Assembly (NCBI GenBank): GCA_935421135.1
Contig: OW285195.1
Span: forward strand, 12,120,391-12,184,390
Reading direction: 5' to 3'
DNA: 64,000 nt
Source of the DNA: Bugulina stolonifera
Taxonomy: Eukaryota; Bryozoa; Gymnolaemata; Cheilostomatida; Bugulidae
Both the position numbers and the translations under genes were made by a program. The notes under the pieces were generated by a model. The model saw nothing but the letters and a program-made list of their open reading frames with translations, was not told where the DNA came from and ran no database searches. Below are positions 35,850 to 48,100 of this stretch, piece by piece (position 1 is the first letter of the stretch; every line of letters begins with the position of its first letter).

Positions 35850-37560
35850 CAAGTGCAATGGTAAAGATTTGGAAAGGTCGTTGACCTTCCATGCTGGAGC
35901 TATGTTCTCTGCTATGCGTTATATATTTGGTGTGTTGTTTTACTAGTTATAACACAAGGATACTATGCCTAAATACAAAGTTATTACTTTTAACATAAAA
36001 ATAAGTTTCCTATCTCCTACTCCATCAAATATTCTACTCAACACACTTATACACATCACCTCCGTCCAGCCTATTTTTATACAGATTTGTTGTGAGATTT
36101 ATATTTGTTTTTTAATTGAAATTATATATTATAATATTTTGATAGTAGATTGACCTTTGGTATGCCAGATTCGAGTAACAAATGGTTCAGAATTATGATT
36201 GAGGTACACTTACCAGAGGCATACTTAAATGGAATGAAATATTATCAAAATTAACATACATGGTACTTTTATTATTTTTGTGTGCACATTTTTTACCAAA
36301 ATAAAATCCATCTTACCTGCTTTGCAAAAGTATGGCTATCATTCTTGCATTTATAAACTGTTTCCTCGTTCATTGGATCAACTGCCTCATCAGACATGCA
36401 CATGTAACTTTAGGAACAGTAAAATGGGATGGCCTGATAAGTTAAAAGCCTTTCTTGTATATAAATTTTACATTGCAACTTCAACATGAATAATTTTTAT
36501 TTAGTTTTAAATTTATTCATGGCTTGTTAGTGAACCATTTTCCAGCACCACAAGAAATGCTAGTACTGATTTATGTGATGTATCAAGGGGTTCCAACTGC
36601 ATAAGTCAGACAGATCAAGTGTGTGTAGAAGAAATATAATTATACCACATGCATGATACGGCCACAGCACACTACAACTCAGGCAGATCAGGTGTATAGC
36701 TGTACACGAATTTGACATGCATGCTACCAAAACAAGCCAACATCATTCAACGAAAGTTATTAGTTTCTATTCTATACTCTCCAAGCTTCCTTTACTGTTC
36801 AGCAATTCAACAATCAAGTAAACCTGTTTCTTGCTTTCAGCATGCTTAGTTGCCATCGCTGGGTGCTTCTCAGGAATCCAGCTACAAACATGTTGATAGT
36901 ATTATACGTATACTTACATACATGTAATTAATAGATGATGTTTTATCATACAAACCGGGGCTTACGGTGAACTTTTTGCCTGTAAACTGTGTTGTGCGTT
37001 TTGTTTGCTTAAAAATGTTGCTAATGACACAGGCATCTCCTGGTCTTATCCTTCAAGTCTATAGCATTACGATGTCCCATTTCTCTCCAAAATGTAGACT
37101 TTCTTGACAGAAATTAGGCATATTCGGATATTGCACCGTGCAAGCTTATAAATAGCAATCCTATATGAACCAGTACAGTTTCCAAATAGGAAATATTTGA
37201 ACGAATGTGGTTCATACTACTCCAGCAAGAGATATAAGCAGCATTGTAATATTTAACGTTAAGTGCAACAGAACAACCTAGGTCAGATTTAGCACTCTTC
37301 ATTTGATAAAGAAAGGATTTATTCTGCCATTATACAAGGTTGGACCTCAGTGACAATGGCAATGAGTGAGAATATAAGGGTAAAATTTACCCAGCTGAAA
37401 TTAGAAATTGTATGCATACACTTATGTTGCATGGTAAATACCATTAGTAATTATACAGTAAAACCTGGGTACATCACAGACAGTGAGCTTAGTCTGCAGG
37501 ACTTCATTGTTCTTTGGCGCGCCCTATAAGCAATGTGTAGTACCAGCCTACCAGTGGCTT
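35850..37560 (+). other. Intergenic, no gene recognised
   Basis: AT-rich sequence downstream of module B. An AATAAA at 36300-36305 could serve module B as a poly(A) signal. Otherwise I see only scattered short ORFs and no recognisable element. Confidence 0.5.
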
Positions 37561-37619
37561 TGATTAATGTTCAGCCAATAGGCAAAGTTGATTTCTAATA
37601 GATTATATAATTGGTGTCA

Positions 37620-37797
37620 CTGCATCTAATATCAACCAATCACGGCAGCGTTCCGTGACGCCGGTGTCTGAAAAGAGCACAGGTTGGTCTTTGTATAGAA
37701 AAACTGGGGTACCAATTTGCTCTAGAACGAGGTTCCATTGCCCGAAATAAAGCAACCGGCTCCCGTGTAGCCGAACCTTGAGGCCTAGCCTACATGG
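37620..37797 (+). promoter_or_regulatory. Candidate promoter and 5' UTR exon of the + strand lectin gene
   Basis: A locally CpG-richer stretch with a CCAAT box (CAACCAATCACGG, near 37,636), a CRE-like CGTGACGCC, and then a segment ending in a consensus donor ATGG|GTAAGT at 37798. An acceptor at 38,167 (ACACACGTACAG) lies 22 nt before the proposed start codon, so a non-coding first exon is plausible. If transcribed, the ATG at 37794 would be an out-of-frame upstream start. Confidence 0.35.
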
Positions 37798-37874
37798 GTA
37801 AGTGAAGGTAACTCCTTAGCAAGCATTTGAATCATTTGTAATCGATGCAGTAAGTAATTGGGTATTCATTCCAC

Positions 37875-38160
37875 AGATGCTGTCTTTGTACTTCAGAAGA
37901 AAGAGATCATTTGCTCTAAAATTACAATCATTAAGTTGTTTTGAGATGTTCTGTGTGATGTCTATCTTGTTTACGTGTAAATGAACTGTAAATAATATAA
38001 AATGAAAATATAATCAATATTTAACTACAAAAAGTTGTGTATTAATTCCAGATATACTCTCTTTGAACTTTGGAAGAATGAGATCATTCACTTTAAAATT
38101 GTAATCATTAATTTGCTTTGAGACGTTCTGTGCGATTCTCATATTGTTTGTATCTACACA
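37875..38160 (+). repeat. Imperfect direct duplication upstream of the + strand lectin gene
   Basis: A block of about 110 bp at 37875-37985 recurs at 38050-38160 with clear similarity (AGAAAGAGATCATTTGCTCT versus AGAATGAGATCATTCACTTT; TTGAGATGTTCTGTGTGAT versus TTGAGACGTTCTGTGCGAT). Confidence 0.7.
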
Positions 38161-38188
38161 CGTACAGAGGTGTCTTTCTCTGCTAAAG

Positions 38189-40441
38189 ATGTCTGTATAT
38201 TTCTTGAACTTTGCTGTGAAAGCTTTAGGTTGGACAACTGCACTAATCTTCATCATTGAAAGAGCACCTGTGTATCCACATATCACCTCTAGTTGCTGTG
38301 CTCCAACATGGAATCAGTTTGCTGACCGCTGCTATAAATTTTATCCAGTGCTGCGATGGTTTCAGGAGGCTGTAGATGTCTGTGGCGAGGAAGATGCTGT
38401 GTTAGCTTCATCTAGATCTGAAGGAGTTCGAGAGTTTTTCTTAGCTGCCATGAGAAATTCAATTGGTGACTAATTATGATCGGATAATTATGTTCTGCCT
38501 CCAAGATGATTTATAAAATTGCTGAGATTGCAGTTTTTTTCACATTTGTACAGCAATTATTGCCAACCTCCAAGTTTTTAATTCTGGCAGAAGGGTTAGC
38601 AGCTATACAAACCTGTGTGTCTTTATTGTAACGCACTTTTAAATTGTGACAGTTTATAACTTGATTGCTGTTTAGGACTAACATAAAATTGTGAGAAATT
38701 TATGCCGGCATAGGAATATACTTCATCTATTATTCTAAGCTTCTAACATTATATAAATATTTTAGTTGAATGCAAAGCTGTTCACATTGGATTGATATAC
38801 AATGGTACATATCACTATTGGACTGATGACGGTACACCACTGGACATCAGTTCAACCCCACTTATGACCAGCTCCCTGCACTCAAATACCTCTTACTGCC
38901 CCGACTGTACATGGAAACTGAAGCTTAGTGGAAAGGCGAGCTTCAAGTTGCACAAAAAACAACAGTTCTTCTGCCAAAAAACATCTTATTGTGTGTCTAT
39001 CCCTAAAGGTACAGTAGGTTTTCGTATTACTTTGAAATGATCAGTTGTCTGTAGTAGAAGTTAATCTTGCAATGTACAGTGGAACTTGGATAACTCAGAT
39101 TTCAGCGGACCAGCAAAAATGGTCTGAGTTATGAGAAGTTTGAGTTATGTGATCATATATAATGACAATAATGTAATTTCTGCTCAGTCGCTATTAGGAA
39201 TACATGTATAGGTCTAATAAAAGGATGATAAATGATAAATAAAAGATGAAAGGATCATGTAGGCCTTACAGCACAGACAAAAAAGTAGTAAATGTGAAAT
39301 TATTTAGTAAACAATTTTGTAATAGTTTATTACTTCATTAGCTTTCACAGGAATAATTGACAACGTCTGCTTGTTTGTCCAAGTGTTTAGCATAATTAGC
39401 TATGCTAGGCCCATCATAGGTTTAGAAATAGCCATTGCAGTAGCCCAGAAGCTATAGGACAATTTTATGGGTGGCTGCTTTATAATCCAGTAGTTTATTA
39501 CTATTCATAACCTGGCTTGCAAGAAATTGTAGAGTTAGAGCATAAAATCTGAGTTATCTAAAGCCAATTATCATTGCCCAGGCTGGGACCTTGTGGGAGA
39601 GGCTGAGTTATCCAATTATCTGAGTTATGCGAGGCCGAGTTATCCAAGTTCCACTGTATTATTTTATTGTTTGTGTGTTATGTACATGTATATTATACAA
39701 TGTACTGTATAATGCAATCTGTTTATTATTTGTGAATTAAACTTACATCTACATGTACATTGTATAATAGTTATATAACTTAGTTGGATGCATATGTGTA
39801 CAAGCAAAAAATCTGCTAGTCTAACTAAGATAATGGAGTTTGCATTTGAAATTATTCTAGCAAAATTTCTACAGCTTAAGATTTCCAATAATCTACTTGT
39901 ACTAATATCTACTGGTACATCAACTCTTCCCTTGACCTCTACTGCAGCTACTGGTACATCAACTCTTCCTTTGACCTCCGCAGTTAGTGATGCATCAACC
40001 CTTCCCTTGACCTCTGCAGCAGCTACTGGTACATCAACTGTTTCCTTGACCTCCGATGCTATTGCTAGTGATGCATCAACTGACACAGCATCCTCTACAG
40101 CTGTTTCTGCCTCCCCAGAAGCTATTAGTATGCCTACCAGCAAAGGAACCCTTGCGCCCACTACCACACCTAAAGGGAACATGGAGTGTACTCTGGAACC
40201 TGGTCACTTCAAATTCCAGAAACAGAAATCTTGTGAAGGTTTGAATGTTTATCAGGAGATTCGTTTGAATTCAGGGGGTGGTTCAGTGGTTGAGGCATGT
40301 GGGGTAGCATGTTTAAGACAGGAAAGTTGCTACGGATTTGGAATTTCTAGTATAAATACCTGTTTAATTTTTGATTCGGAGATGTTTGAACAACCAGTGA
40401 ATACTGAAATCATATTATGCTATGTCAGAGTATGTGACTAA
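38189..40441 (+). CDS. Secreted C-type lectin / Ser-Thr stalk / apple-like protein
   Basis: Three exons, 38189-38465, 38766-39008 and 39948-40441, phases 1 and 1, total 337 aa. The first exon gives a hydrophobic leader (ALGWTTALIFII) and the first half of a C-type lectin fold (CCAPTWNQFADRCYKFYP, then AVLASSRSEGVREF). Exon 2 completes it: IGLIYNGTYHYWTDDGTPLD, then CTWKLKLSG and QQFFCQK. Exon 3 encodes a Thr/Ser stalk of TGTSTLPLTSAA-like repeats and an eight-cysteine module starting CTLEPGHFKFQKQKSCEG and including CYGFGISS..CLIFD, which resembles an apple/PAN domain. No transmembrane span is seen, so secretion is expected. The WND calcium motif of sugar-binding lectins is absent, so carbohydrate binding is doubtful. 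The exon-3 acceptor could alternatively be 39,860. Intron 2 hosts a pogo-type MITE. Its paralogue is at 45,112-48,227 on the other strand. Confidence 0.75.
39077..39656 (+). mobile_element. Pogo/Tc1-like non-autonomous DNA transposon (MITE)
   Basis: Terminal inverted repeats CAGTGGAACTTGGATAACTC and its inverse GAGTTATCCAAGTTCCACTG are perfect over 20 bp. The element is flanked by TA on both sides, as in the Tc1/mariner/pogo superfamily. It is 580 bp long with no transposase reading frame, and sits in intron 2 of the + strand lectin gene. Confidence 0.85.
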
Positions 40442-40473
40442 TAGATATTCAATTCATTGATCACTGCTGCTAT

Positions 40474-40757
40474 AATAAATAGCCAATCATAGCTTATAAA
40501 ATTTAATTTTTTATTCTTTGCTTAAATTCATCAGTTTCAGAGATCTACTTTTTGTTTGGCTCAAAGAGATCTGGAGAGCCTATAACAATTATTGCAGAAA
40601 AAGAAATTATGCTATAATTACACTCTTTTGTCATAGACACCTTTTGGTATTCTACCTTTCGTGATTTTAGTCATTTTACCTTTCGTTGTTTATACCTCTT
40701 TTTTATTGTGATTCAAGACTACATTGTTTGCCTGTTCTCTTTACTATTGTGAATAAA
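40474..40757 (+). terminator. Poly(A) signals of the + strand lectin gene
   Basis: AATAAA occurs at 40474-40479, about 33 bp after the stop codon, and again at 40752-40757 (GTGAATAAAGCTC). Either could be used. Confidence 0.5.
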
Positions 40758-40954
40758 GCTCAAACTGTTCATATAGCCTATTCTACAGTATATAACACTG
40801 AAGTAGTTGAAAAGAAGACGCACAATTGCAGTATACAACTACAAAAAGTAGGGAATTGTTAAAACAGCTCCTGACCTTCTGCAACATTACACTGCATCGA
40901 TGATGATAATTTTATTTAAAACGTACAATCTGAAACAGCAGAAGATAATAATAT

Positions 40955-41612
40955 TGTAATGGTTTCTGGTGTTTCGTGCGGTCGATCCCAAAATGAAGTG
41001 CCTATGAGTGGTGCTAGGCCTTCTCATTACATGAAAGATCGAGCGGTCTCAGTAGTCAAGGTACTACCAGAGACGACCCATCTGGTCCCGAGTCTAGCCT
41101 GGAGACTATACTATGAAAGAGAGTGATCCGACCTAGTAGGCGGTTCGCTAAGCGAATGACCTGGCAAAAGGAAGTGAAAGTCTCTGTATCAAGTATAGAT
41201 GTGTCTTTATTGAAAGCCAAGTGAAGACTGAGACAATGAACAGTAAAACATGGTCCTTTATATAGTATAAGAACTTCCGCCCGACGTAGTGTCGGGAAAA
41301 GACGACGTAAGGTCGTCCGGAAGTTGTGCAACAATATGGCCGCCGGAAACCCGACGGCCAACCCAAAATAGGTCGAGTTATACAAAAGTTGCTTATAATC
41401 ATCCAATTCATGTACAAAATTAATATCAAGTGATTCTGAGAGGTCGGGCCTCTTTACATGGGTATAAAAGGTACCAGAAGACTCAGTAATTGCCATACAT
41501 GGATGTACAATGGTATGTAGTTAAGTAGTACAGAATGCAAGCAGATATATACATATAAGCACACATAACAATGAGTGTCAGGTGATAGAAGGTGACTGTG
41601 CGTACCATCACA
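40955..41612 (-). mobile_element. Solo LTR copy B
   Basis: 658 bp, same orientation as copy A; begins TGTAATGG and ends CCATCACA on the + strand, flanked by ATAT on both sides. The minus-strand TATA box and AATAAA are conserved. It lies between the convergent lectin genes, about 500 bp past the + strand stop codon. Apparent reading frames in it are not genes. Confidence 0.75.
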
Positions 41613-41739
41613 ATATTATAGTCATTTCATATAGTGTGATTGATATAATTTTGGACCTACATACATGTAAAGGGCTACTTTCTGCCAGTAATAGCATGAC
41701 CCAAAAAAATTTGCAAAAGAGATCATGCAGTGATATTGG

Positions 41740-43165
41740 TAAAATTCTGCAAAACTGAGGCTGTAAGCTGCATACACCATTAGAAAGCTCAGTAACAGCT
41801 GGACCAGCTAGCGCTATACCACCTGGGCTACATGACGTTATGCTAGGTTTAAAGGTGGACTGTACTGAAAATTTCAGAATTTTTGTCACCAAATTAACTA
41901 TGTTAGTATTACTTGATACCTATACAAACTTATCTAAACTGTTTTAGTAGTAGCTAACAGATGCTAAACTGCAAAAAAGTAACCCCAAAATTTCTAAAAT
42001 AACCATAGTGATGTCAGCATTAGGAGTTATCTCCACCTAGTTTTATGTCAATTCTCAAAACTTCTTCTTTGATTATCTCAATTCTGACACACTATATAGA
42101 AGCAATATTGAGTTATCACAAATTTTTTATAAGAAATACAGTGTTCCTTCAAAAAAACAGATGCTAGCAATTATTAGTACTACGTTCTACATGCTCAACA
42201 CACCAGTCTAATAAGTAGGCATGTTATTCATGAGATAAACAAGTAGCCTATTGACCAATCAAATTGCAAACTCAAAAGTCATTTGATAATTTTTTTGCAA
42301 CAAATTGTACTTTTTATTGTCTAGGAATATTAACTAGCATTTGTTCTACATACCCATTTTTTCGTTTTGTGATATGCCTAGTTCAACAAAGATAAAATCT
42401 CAATTAAAATTTTCTGTTTATAATAACACAATGCCTGGTCTGGCATTCACTCCCTGCAATGATGTATTTCACTAGTTTTAGCAGAGCTGGGTACCATGAT
42501 GACATCATAGAGCCCAGCTGGTATTGTGCTAACTGGTTCAGCTGCTACTAGGCTTTCTAATGGTATATTCAGTTTATAATCTCAAAATTTCAGTACAGTC
42601 CACCTTTAAGTGAATTATATCATTGTAGAGAGTGAATGCCAGACCACACATTATATTATTATAAACAGAAAAATTTAACTAATTTTTCATCTTTGTTATA
42701 CTAGGAATATCACAAAAATGGAAAAATGGGTATGCAGAGCAAAATAATATTAAATAATATCCCTGGACAATATAAATCATAATTTGCTGCAAAAAGTTAT
42801 AAATAATGATTTTTGAGTTGACATTTAATTCGTACGTAGATATACATGTGGGCTACTTGCTTATCTAAAGAATAACTTGCCTGCTCGCTAGTGCATGTAC
42901 TGTATAGCCAATATCAGTTTATTGAATGTACACTGTCCTTTTTATAACAGCTACTTGATATGGCTGCTATATTGTGTGGCAGAGTTGGGGTAATCAAAGA
43001 AAAGTATTATGAATTGTCATTGTAGGTATTTTAAAAGTACTGAGGCTTTATTTTTGCATCTTAGCATCTATTAGCCTAGATATATTTATAGAAATATCAA
43101 GTAATGCTAACACAGTTGGTTTGCAGAAAAAAAATCTGAAATTTTCAGTACAATCCAACTTTTAG
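41740..43165. mobile_element. Complex foldback (inverted-repeat) element cluster
   Basis: The terminal-repeat-like sequence AAAGGTGGACTGTACTGAAA at 41851 occurs inverted as TTTCAGTACAGTCCACCTTT near 42588, and again in diverged form near 43,140. Further inverted matches pair CCATTAGAAAGC near 41,780 with GCTTTCTAATGG near 42,550, and GGTCTGGCATTCACT near 42,436 with AGTGAATGCCAGACC near 42,632. The arms therefore form nested foldback structures with no coding potential, probably two overlapping MITEs. Confidence 0.7.
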
Positions 43166-45111
43166 TGTAAGCAAGTGAAAGCAACTCTGCATATAGCAGC
43201 ACAGATACACTGAACCTGAAAAAGAGAGATTGCATTGAACATAGAATCTGATGTAAACCATGCGTCATAAGTCCTTGATCTCTATACTCTAAGATAAAAA
43301 TGTGGTTTTAGCTATAAATGTACATGTGTCACTGTCCATAAACATTAAACACAATTTCTACTTATTTTCTTTTACGTAATAAAGCCATGAAAGTACTTGT
43401 ATGCAACTCTGTTCCTGTAAAATTGAAAATGTCTTGCAATCCTATAGTTGTGAGACTTAAGTTTAGTCTATATGATTGTATGAACCTCAGTCCGTAATTA
43501 GCGTGGTAATAGTTTTATGTATATACATGTACACCTAGTCTCTAAAATACTTACAACTGCATAAACAATGGATCATATAATTATAATTATGAAAATGGAA
43601 TGTTTTAATATGGCTCATAGGTTACTCTGCATATGCACCCACATGTACATGTATGCGAAGTAAGTACATCTCAGTCATCATCAGTGTTATCTTGTCTAGT
43701 AGGTAATCTAATTGTTTTGGCATTGCATATTGTTTAAAACTTGGTTAATTCTAAAACTTTCATTCTAGTTTTGATGGAAATGAGTGAATGTCTAGAACTC
43801 CTTTATATCTGGCTGAGGCGATCATAATTCATTCTTCATAATTGACATCTACTGCTTCATCGCTGTCTCGATACTGTTTATAAGCATAAGCAATGGTCGG
43901 CAACACGTTGCCATGCCAAATAGGTTTAAAAAACAGAGATCTAGCGGTATGAAGTTTTCCATAATTACAATTGGCCATTTTAAAACTCTAAGAACAAAAT
44001 CAGCCATTTTTCACAGTGAAAGACTTGTCTACGTGTAGCTGTAGATGGATTAAATGTTACTAATCAAATTGAACATTTTAATATAATTCAATATTTTATT
44101 TTATTTTGTGAGAGGTCATCTTATGATGATCAAAGGAGCCAGTTGCAAAGAACACACACAACATATGCAAGGTACTTTTATGCCTGTCTCTTAGACTATA
44201 GACTACCAACTATAGTTAGGTCAATGTCTGAAATAAACATATGTCCCGAATCATAGAGATATATAGAACCAAATTTGAAGTTCAGTATGTTTATAACTTT
44301 GCAAAATTCTCTATACTTGAAAACAAATGGTCATCATTTATTATTACAATGAATATTGAAGATATTGTAGAAAATCATAAACATCAGGTAAAGCCCACGT
44401 CACAGTTGCCTGGTGAAAAGAGGGATACTCTAACAGCTACATTGTATATTGGTTGTTATAAATAATACCTCACAATAATATGGCTCACATCTGTGCCATG
44501 ACTAAGTTTTACTATAAATATTCACAAACTTCTAAATATTTGCAAGTATACGTGTACATCAATTTTAACAAAAAAATTTGAAGATATATACAATGTAATT
44601 ACTGTATCATTACAACATGCATATCACATTGTATTACCCAAAACTAGACTTTGCAGAAGTATTAAATAAGGTGGTAAGCAAAGCTCATGAAATTGTCATC
44701 CATTATTGGCCCAATGTTATAAAATATATCTTCATTTCTGTCAACAAAAAGCTTGAAAGGCTCTGTTAGGTGCAGTAGCAGAAGAAGTTGGATGGGCTGA
44801 GTTCTTTGTGTCGTTGAGGTTTTGGGGTGTGAGAGTAGTCACTCAAAAATTGAGAGTTTTGGAAAAGTAAGAATGATTTTTTTAACTTCTGCATCTAGCT
44901 GCGGGTCAACTTGATGTTTAAAGTCGGTCAAAGATCAACAATAAATTGTTGGTTATTTTTACCCTGAGGCTAACAAGTATACATGTGCGTGTACATGTAG
45001 GGACACAATATGTACAATAAGTATACATGTGCGTGTACATGTAGGGACACAATACTGCGCTGAGAACAACAACAAAATGAGCTGAAATCTGCATCACTTC
45101 AACTTTGTAGT
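43166..45111. other. Intergenic between convergent lectin genes, nothing recognised
   Basis: AT-rich, with only short ORFs that have no family motif. GTATACATGTGCGTGTACATGTAGGGACACAATA is present in two copies near 44,980 and 45,020, a small direct repeat of just over 40 bp period. Confidence 0.45.
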
Positions 45112-48100
45112 TTAATAACAGACTTTGGTAAAACACTCGACCGTCTCAACAGAATCACCAGATTCTTTGAGGTCGAACAGCAAGCAGACGTTACTTCTGG
45201 AAATACCAAAACCGTAGCATTCTGATCTTTTCAAGCAAAGAACAGCACATGTCTCAACTCCTGATCGGCTATTCAATTTGTACTTCTGGCAAACATTCAG
45301 ACCTTCGCAGTTCTCTTGTCTCTTGAATTTGAAGTGGCCGGGTTCCAAAGAACAGTTATCCACATCACTGTCAGTGGTTTTAGTAGAAGAAGGGAGAGCT
45401 CTGGGTGTAGAGGGTGAGGTAGACGGGGTTTCAGCAGTTGAGGTAGACTTGGCTCCAGCGGTTGAGGTAGAGAAGGTTCCGGCGGTTGAAGTAGACGTGG
45501 TTCCAGCGGTTGAGGTAGACAAGGTTCTAGCGGTCGAGATAGCCGAGGTTCCAGCGGTTGAAGCAGATCCAGCTGTAATCAAAGTGTTGCAAAGTCGAAG
45601 TATACAGTGTATAAATTATTATGTAATTTTAATCATTATCACTACGAGCATTATGTGGGAAAGGGCACCAAATTTTAAAACTGGCATTACGCTCTGATTC
45701 TACCTACCTAGCGCCTAGTGGTGTGTAGATATCATTTGATGACTGGAGGTTTTTGTGGCATAACAAAATTATACAAGTGTTAGAATATACATGTATAATC
45801 GTAATTTTCGTAGCATAACAGTGGAGGTTGTTGCTATCAGACCCACACCCACCTACATGAGGCGTGTAGGTGTTTGCATTGGACTATGCACTAACTATAG
45901 TGCTGTACCTTTGGTGGTAGGCTTTAGTGCGGTGACTATTGTGTGCGTCTACATTTGCCCAACAATTTCAATTTTCAATATAGTGGGCATAAACTGGTAT
46001 ACCTACAGCCGGGAGACCAATTCATTGATATCAGTATATTGCATATGAACATTATGTACATGCAATTGGATATGTATATATAGTATTACTGTACAGTACC
46101 CTTAGTCGTGGAGGCACACAAAGATGGTTTTTGACAAAAGAACTCTGCCTGAACATCCGCCCTGAATGTGAAAAGTCCATTGTTCTTCAACCTCCACTTG
46201 CAGTCAGGATGGGATGCAGCCTCCTTGTGGTAAGAGTTCCCATGAATTTGGGATGCCGCCACATCCAGTTCTGTACTATCGTCCATCCAGTAGTGGCCGG
46301 CACCGTTGCACTCCAAACCAATGAGAACAAACAAGCATTGAGCTAAAAGTATTGAAAACATAAATTCGTGTCCTTAGATAATTCCAAATATTTGTTACTC
46401 TATTAAATTCTGTTACATTGATCACAGCAATGCAATTTAGGCTAATATTAAAAGATGGTGATGGCTATACATGTACTGTTTACCCTTCTGGTAACCCTGG
46501 GGTGACCCTGACGACATTTCCGATGACTTGCTGCTTTTTGTAATATATTGCCGACCAATTTATTGGAATATATGATCACCTAATTTGTTTGCTAGTTTTT
46601 CATTTGCTAATTTTTTTGCTAAACGAGAGTCCATAAGGTAGCACCAACCATGATTGTACTCTTTTGCTTCAATATTTTATCCTATCATCTAGAGTTAGAT
46701 AAAGGGCAACTAAATAGCAGTACTTTCTTGCACAAAGAGGACTATTACTCACTGCATTATCTACAGTTTCATATTCATTTATATATTATTTTACAATTAT
46801 AGGTGCTAAAGTGTAAAACTTGACAGTGAGCAGCTGCCAATAAATACTACGCAACAGCAGCGGCCAGACACCAGTAAGTTTTATTTTAACTGTATAAAAC
46901 AGCTTTGAGCGGAGAAGAACATATTAAAGAAATATGGTTAAGCGCAGTTCTACACATTACTAAAACATAATATACAAACTAGAATAATTGGTGGGTTATG
47001 CATGATAGCTGAATTGTCTATATGACTATATACATGTTCTGAACCTCTGCTGAAAAGGTGGTTGTCAATCCATGACACATACCGTACATGCATATAATTG
47101 GCCCACTAACAGCAACAATGCATAATATTGTAATAGTTACGCACAGTCTTCTCTAACCACCTGACACTAACTACAATGTGTACCCATATGTACAGTGTAT
47201 ATCTACTTGTATTCCTTGCTACTTAGTCGAATATTGTGTGTATACATAAATATGGCGTTACTGAGTCAGTGTACTGTTTTTATACCCATGTAAAGAGGCC
47301 CGACCTCTCAGAATTACCTGATATTCATTTTGTATATGATTTGGATGATTCTAAGCATCTTTTGTATTAACCCGACCCATTTTGGGTCGGCCATTGGGCT
47401 TCCGGCCGCCATATTGTTGCGCAATTTCCAGACGACCCTACGTTGTCTTTTCCCGACACTACGTCGGCCTTTTCACCGGAACTTCCTCCGGAAGTTCTCT
47501 TACTATATAAAGGGCATTGTTTTTACGTTTGTTGTCTCAGTTCTTGCTTGGATCTCAATAAAGACACATCTATACTTATATACAGAGACTTTCACTTTGT
47601 AGATAGGTCATTCTAGTTGTTAAGGTCCTCGACCTTGCAACACGAACTGCCTACTAGGTCGGATCACTCTCTTTCTCAGTATAGTAAACAAGCATAACTC
47701 GGGATCACATGGGTCGTCTTTGGTAGTTCTTTGACTACTGACTCCGATCAATCTTTCATGTAATGAGAAGGCCTAGCACCACTCATAGGCACTTCACTTT
47801 GGACTCGGGAGTCGTCTTAGAACGACCATACCAGAAACCAAAAACCATTACAATATGTACATGTACATGTATGTACTCATTATTGCTACAAATCAGTTGA
47901 TTTTCCTACAATCATGCACTCAACTCACGACTTTACTGACCGTGACTCAATGGCAAGTTTAAATGTACAATTATACATACGGCATCGATTGCTCATCTGA
48001 GTTGTGAGAAAGCTTCTAGTCTCTTCAGATCTAGCCGAGGCTAACACAGCATTCTGACTATAACAGATACTTGCGGCTTTATCAAACATTTCCTGTTTTG

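Noticed and set aside
37456..37480. TACAGTAAAACCTGGGTAC as the end of another pogo-like element
   Set aside because: No matching inverted end was found within the expected distance.
45278..45697. 139-codon + strand frame rich in Val-Pro-Ala-Val-Glu
   Set aside because: Antisense shadow of the Ser/Thr stalk exon of the - strand lectin gene.
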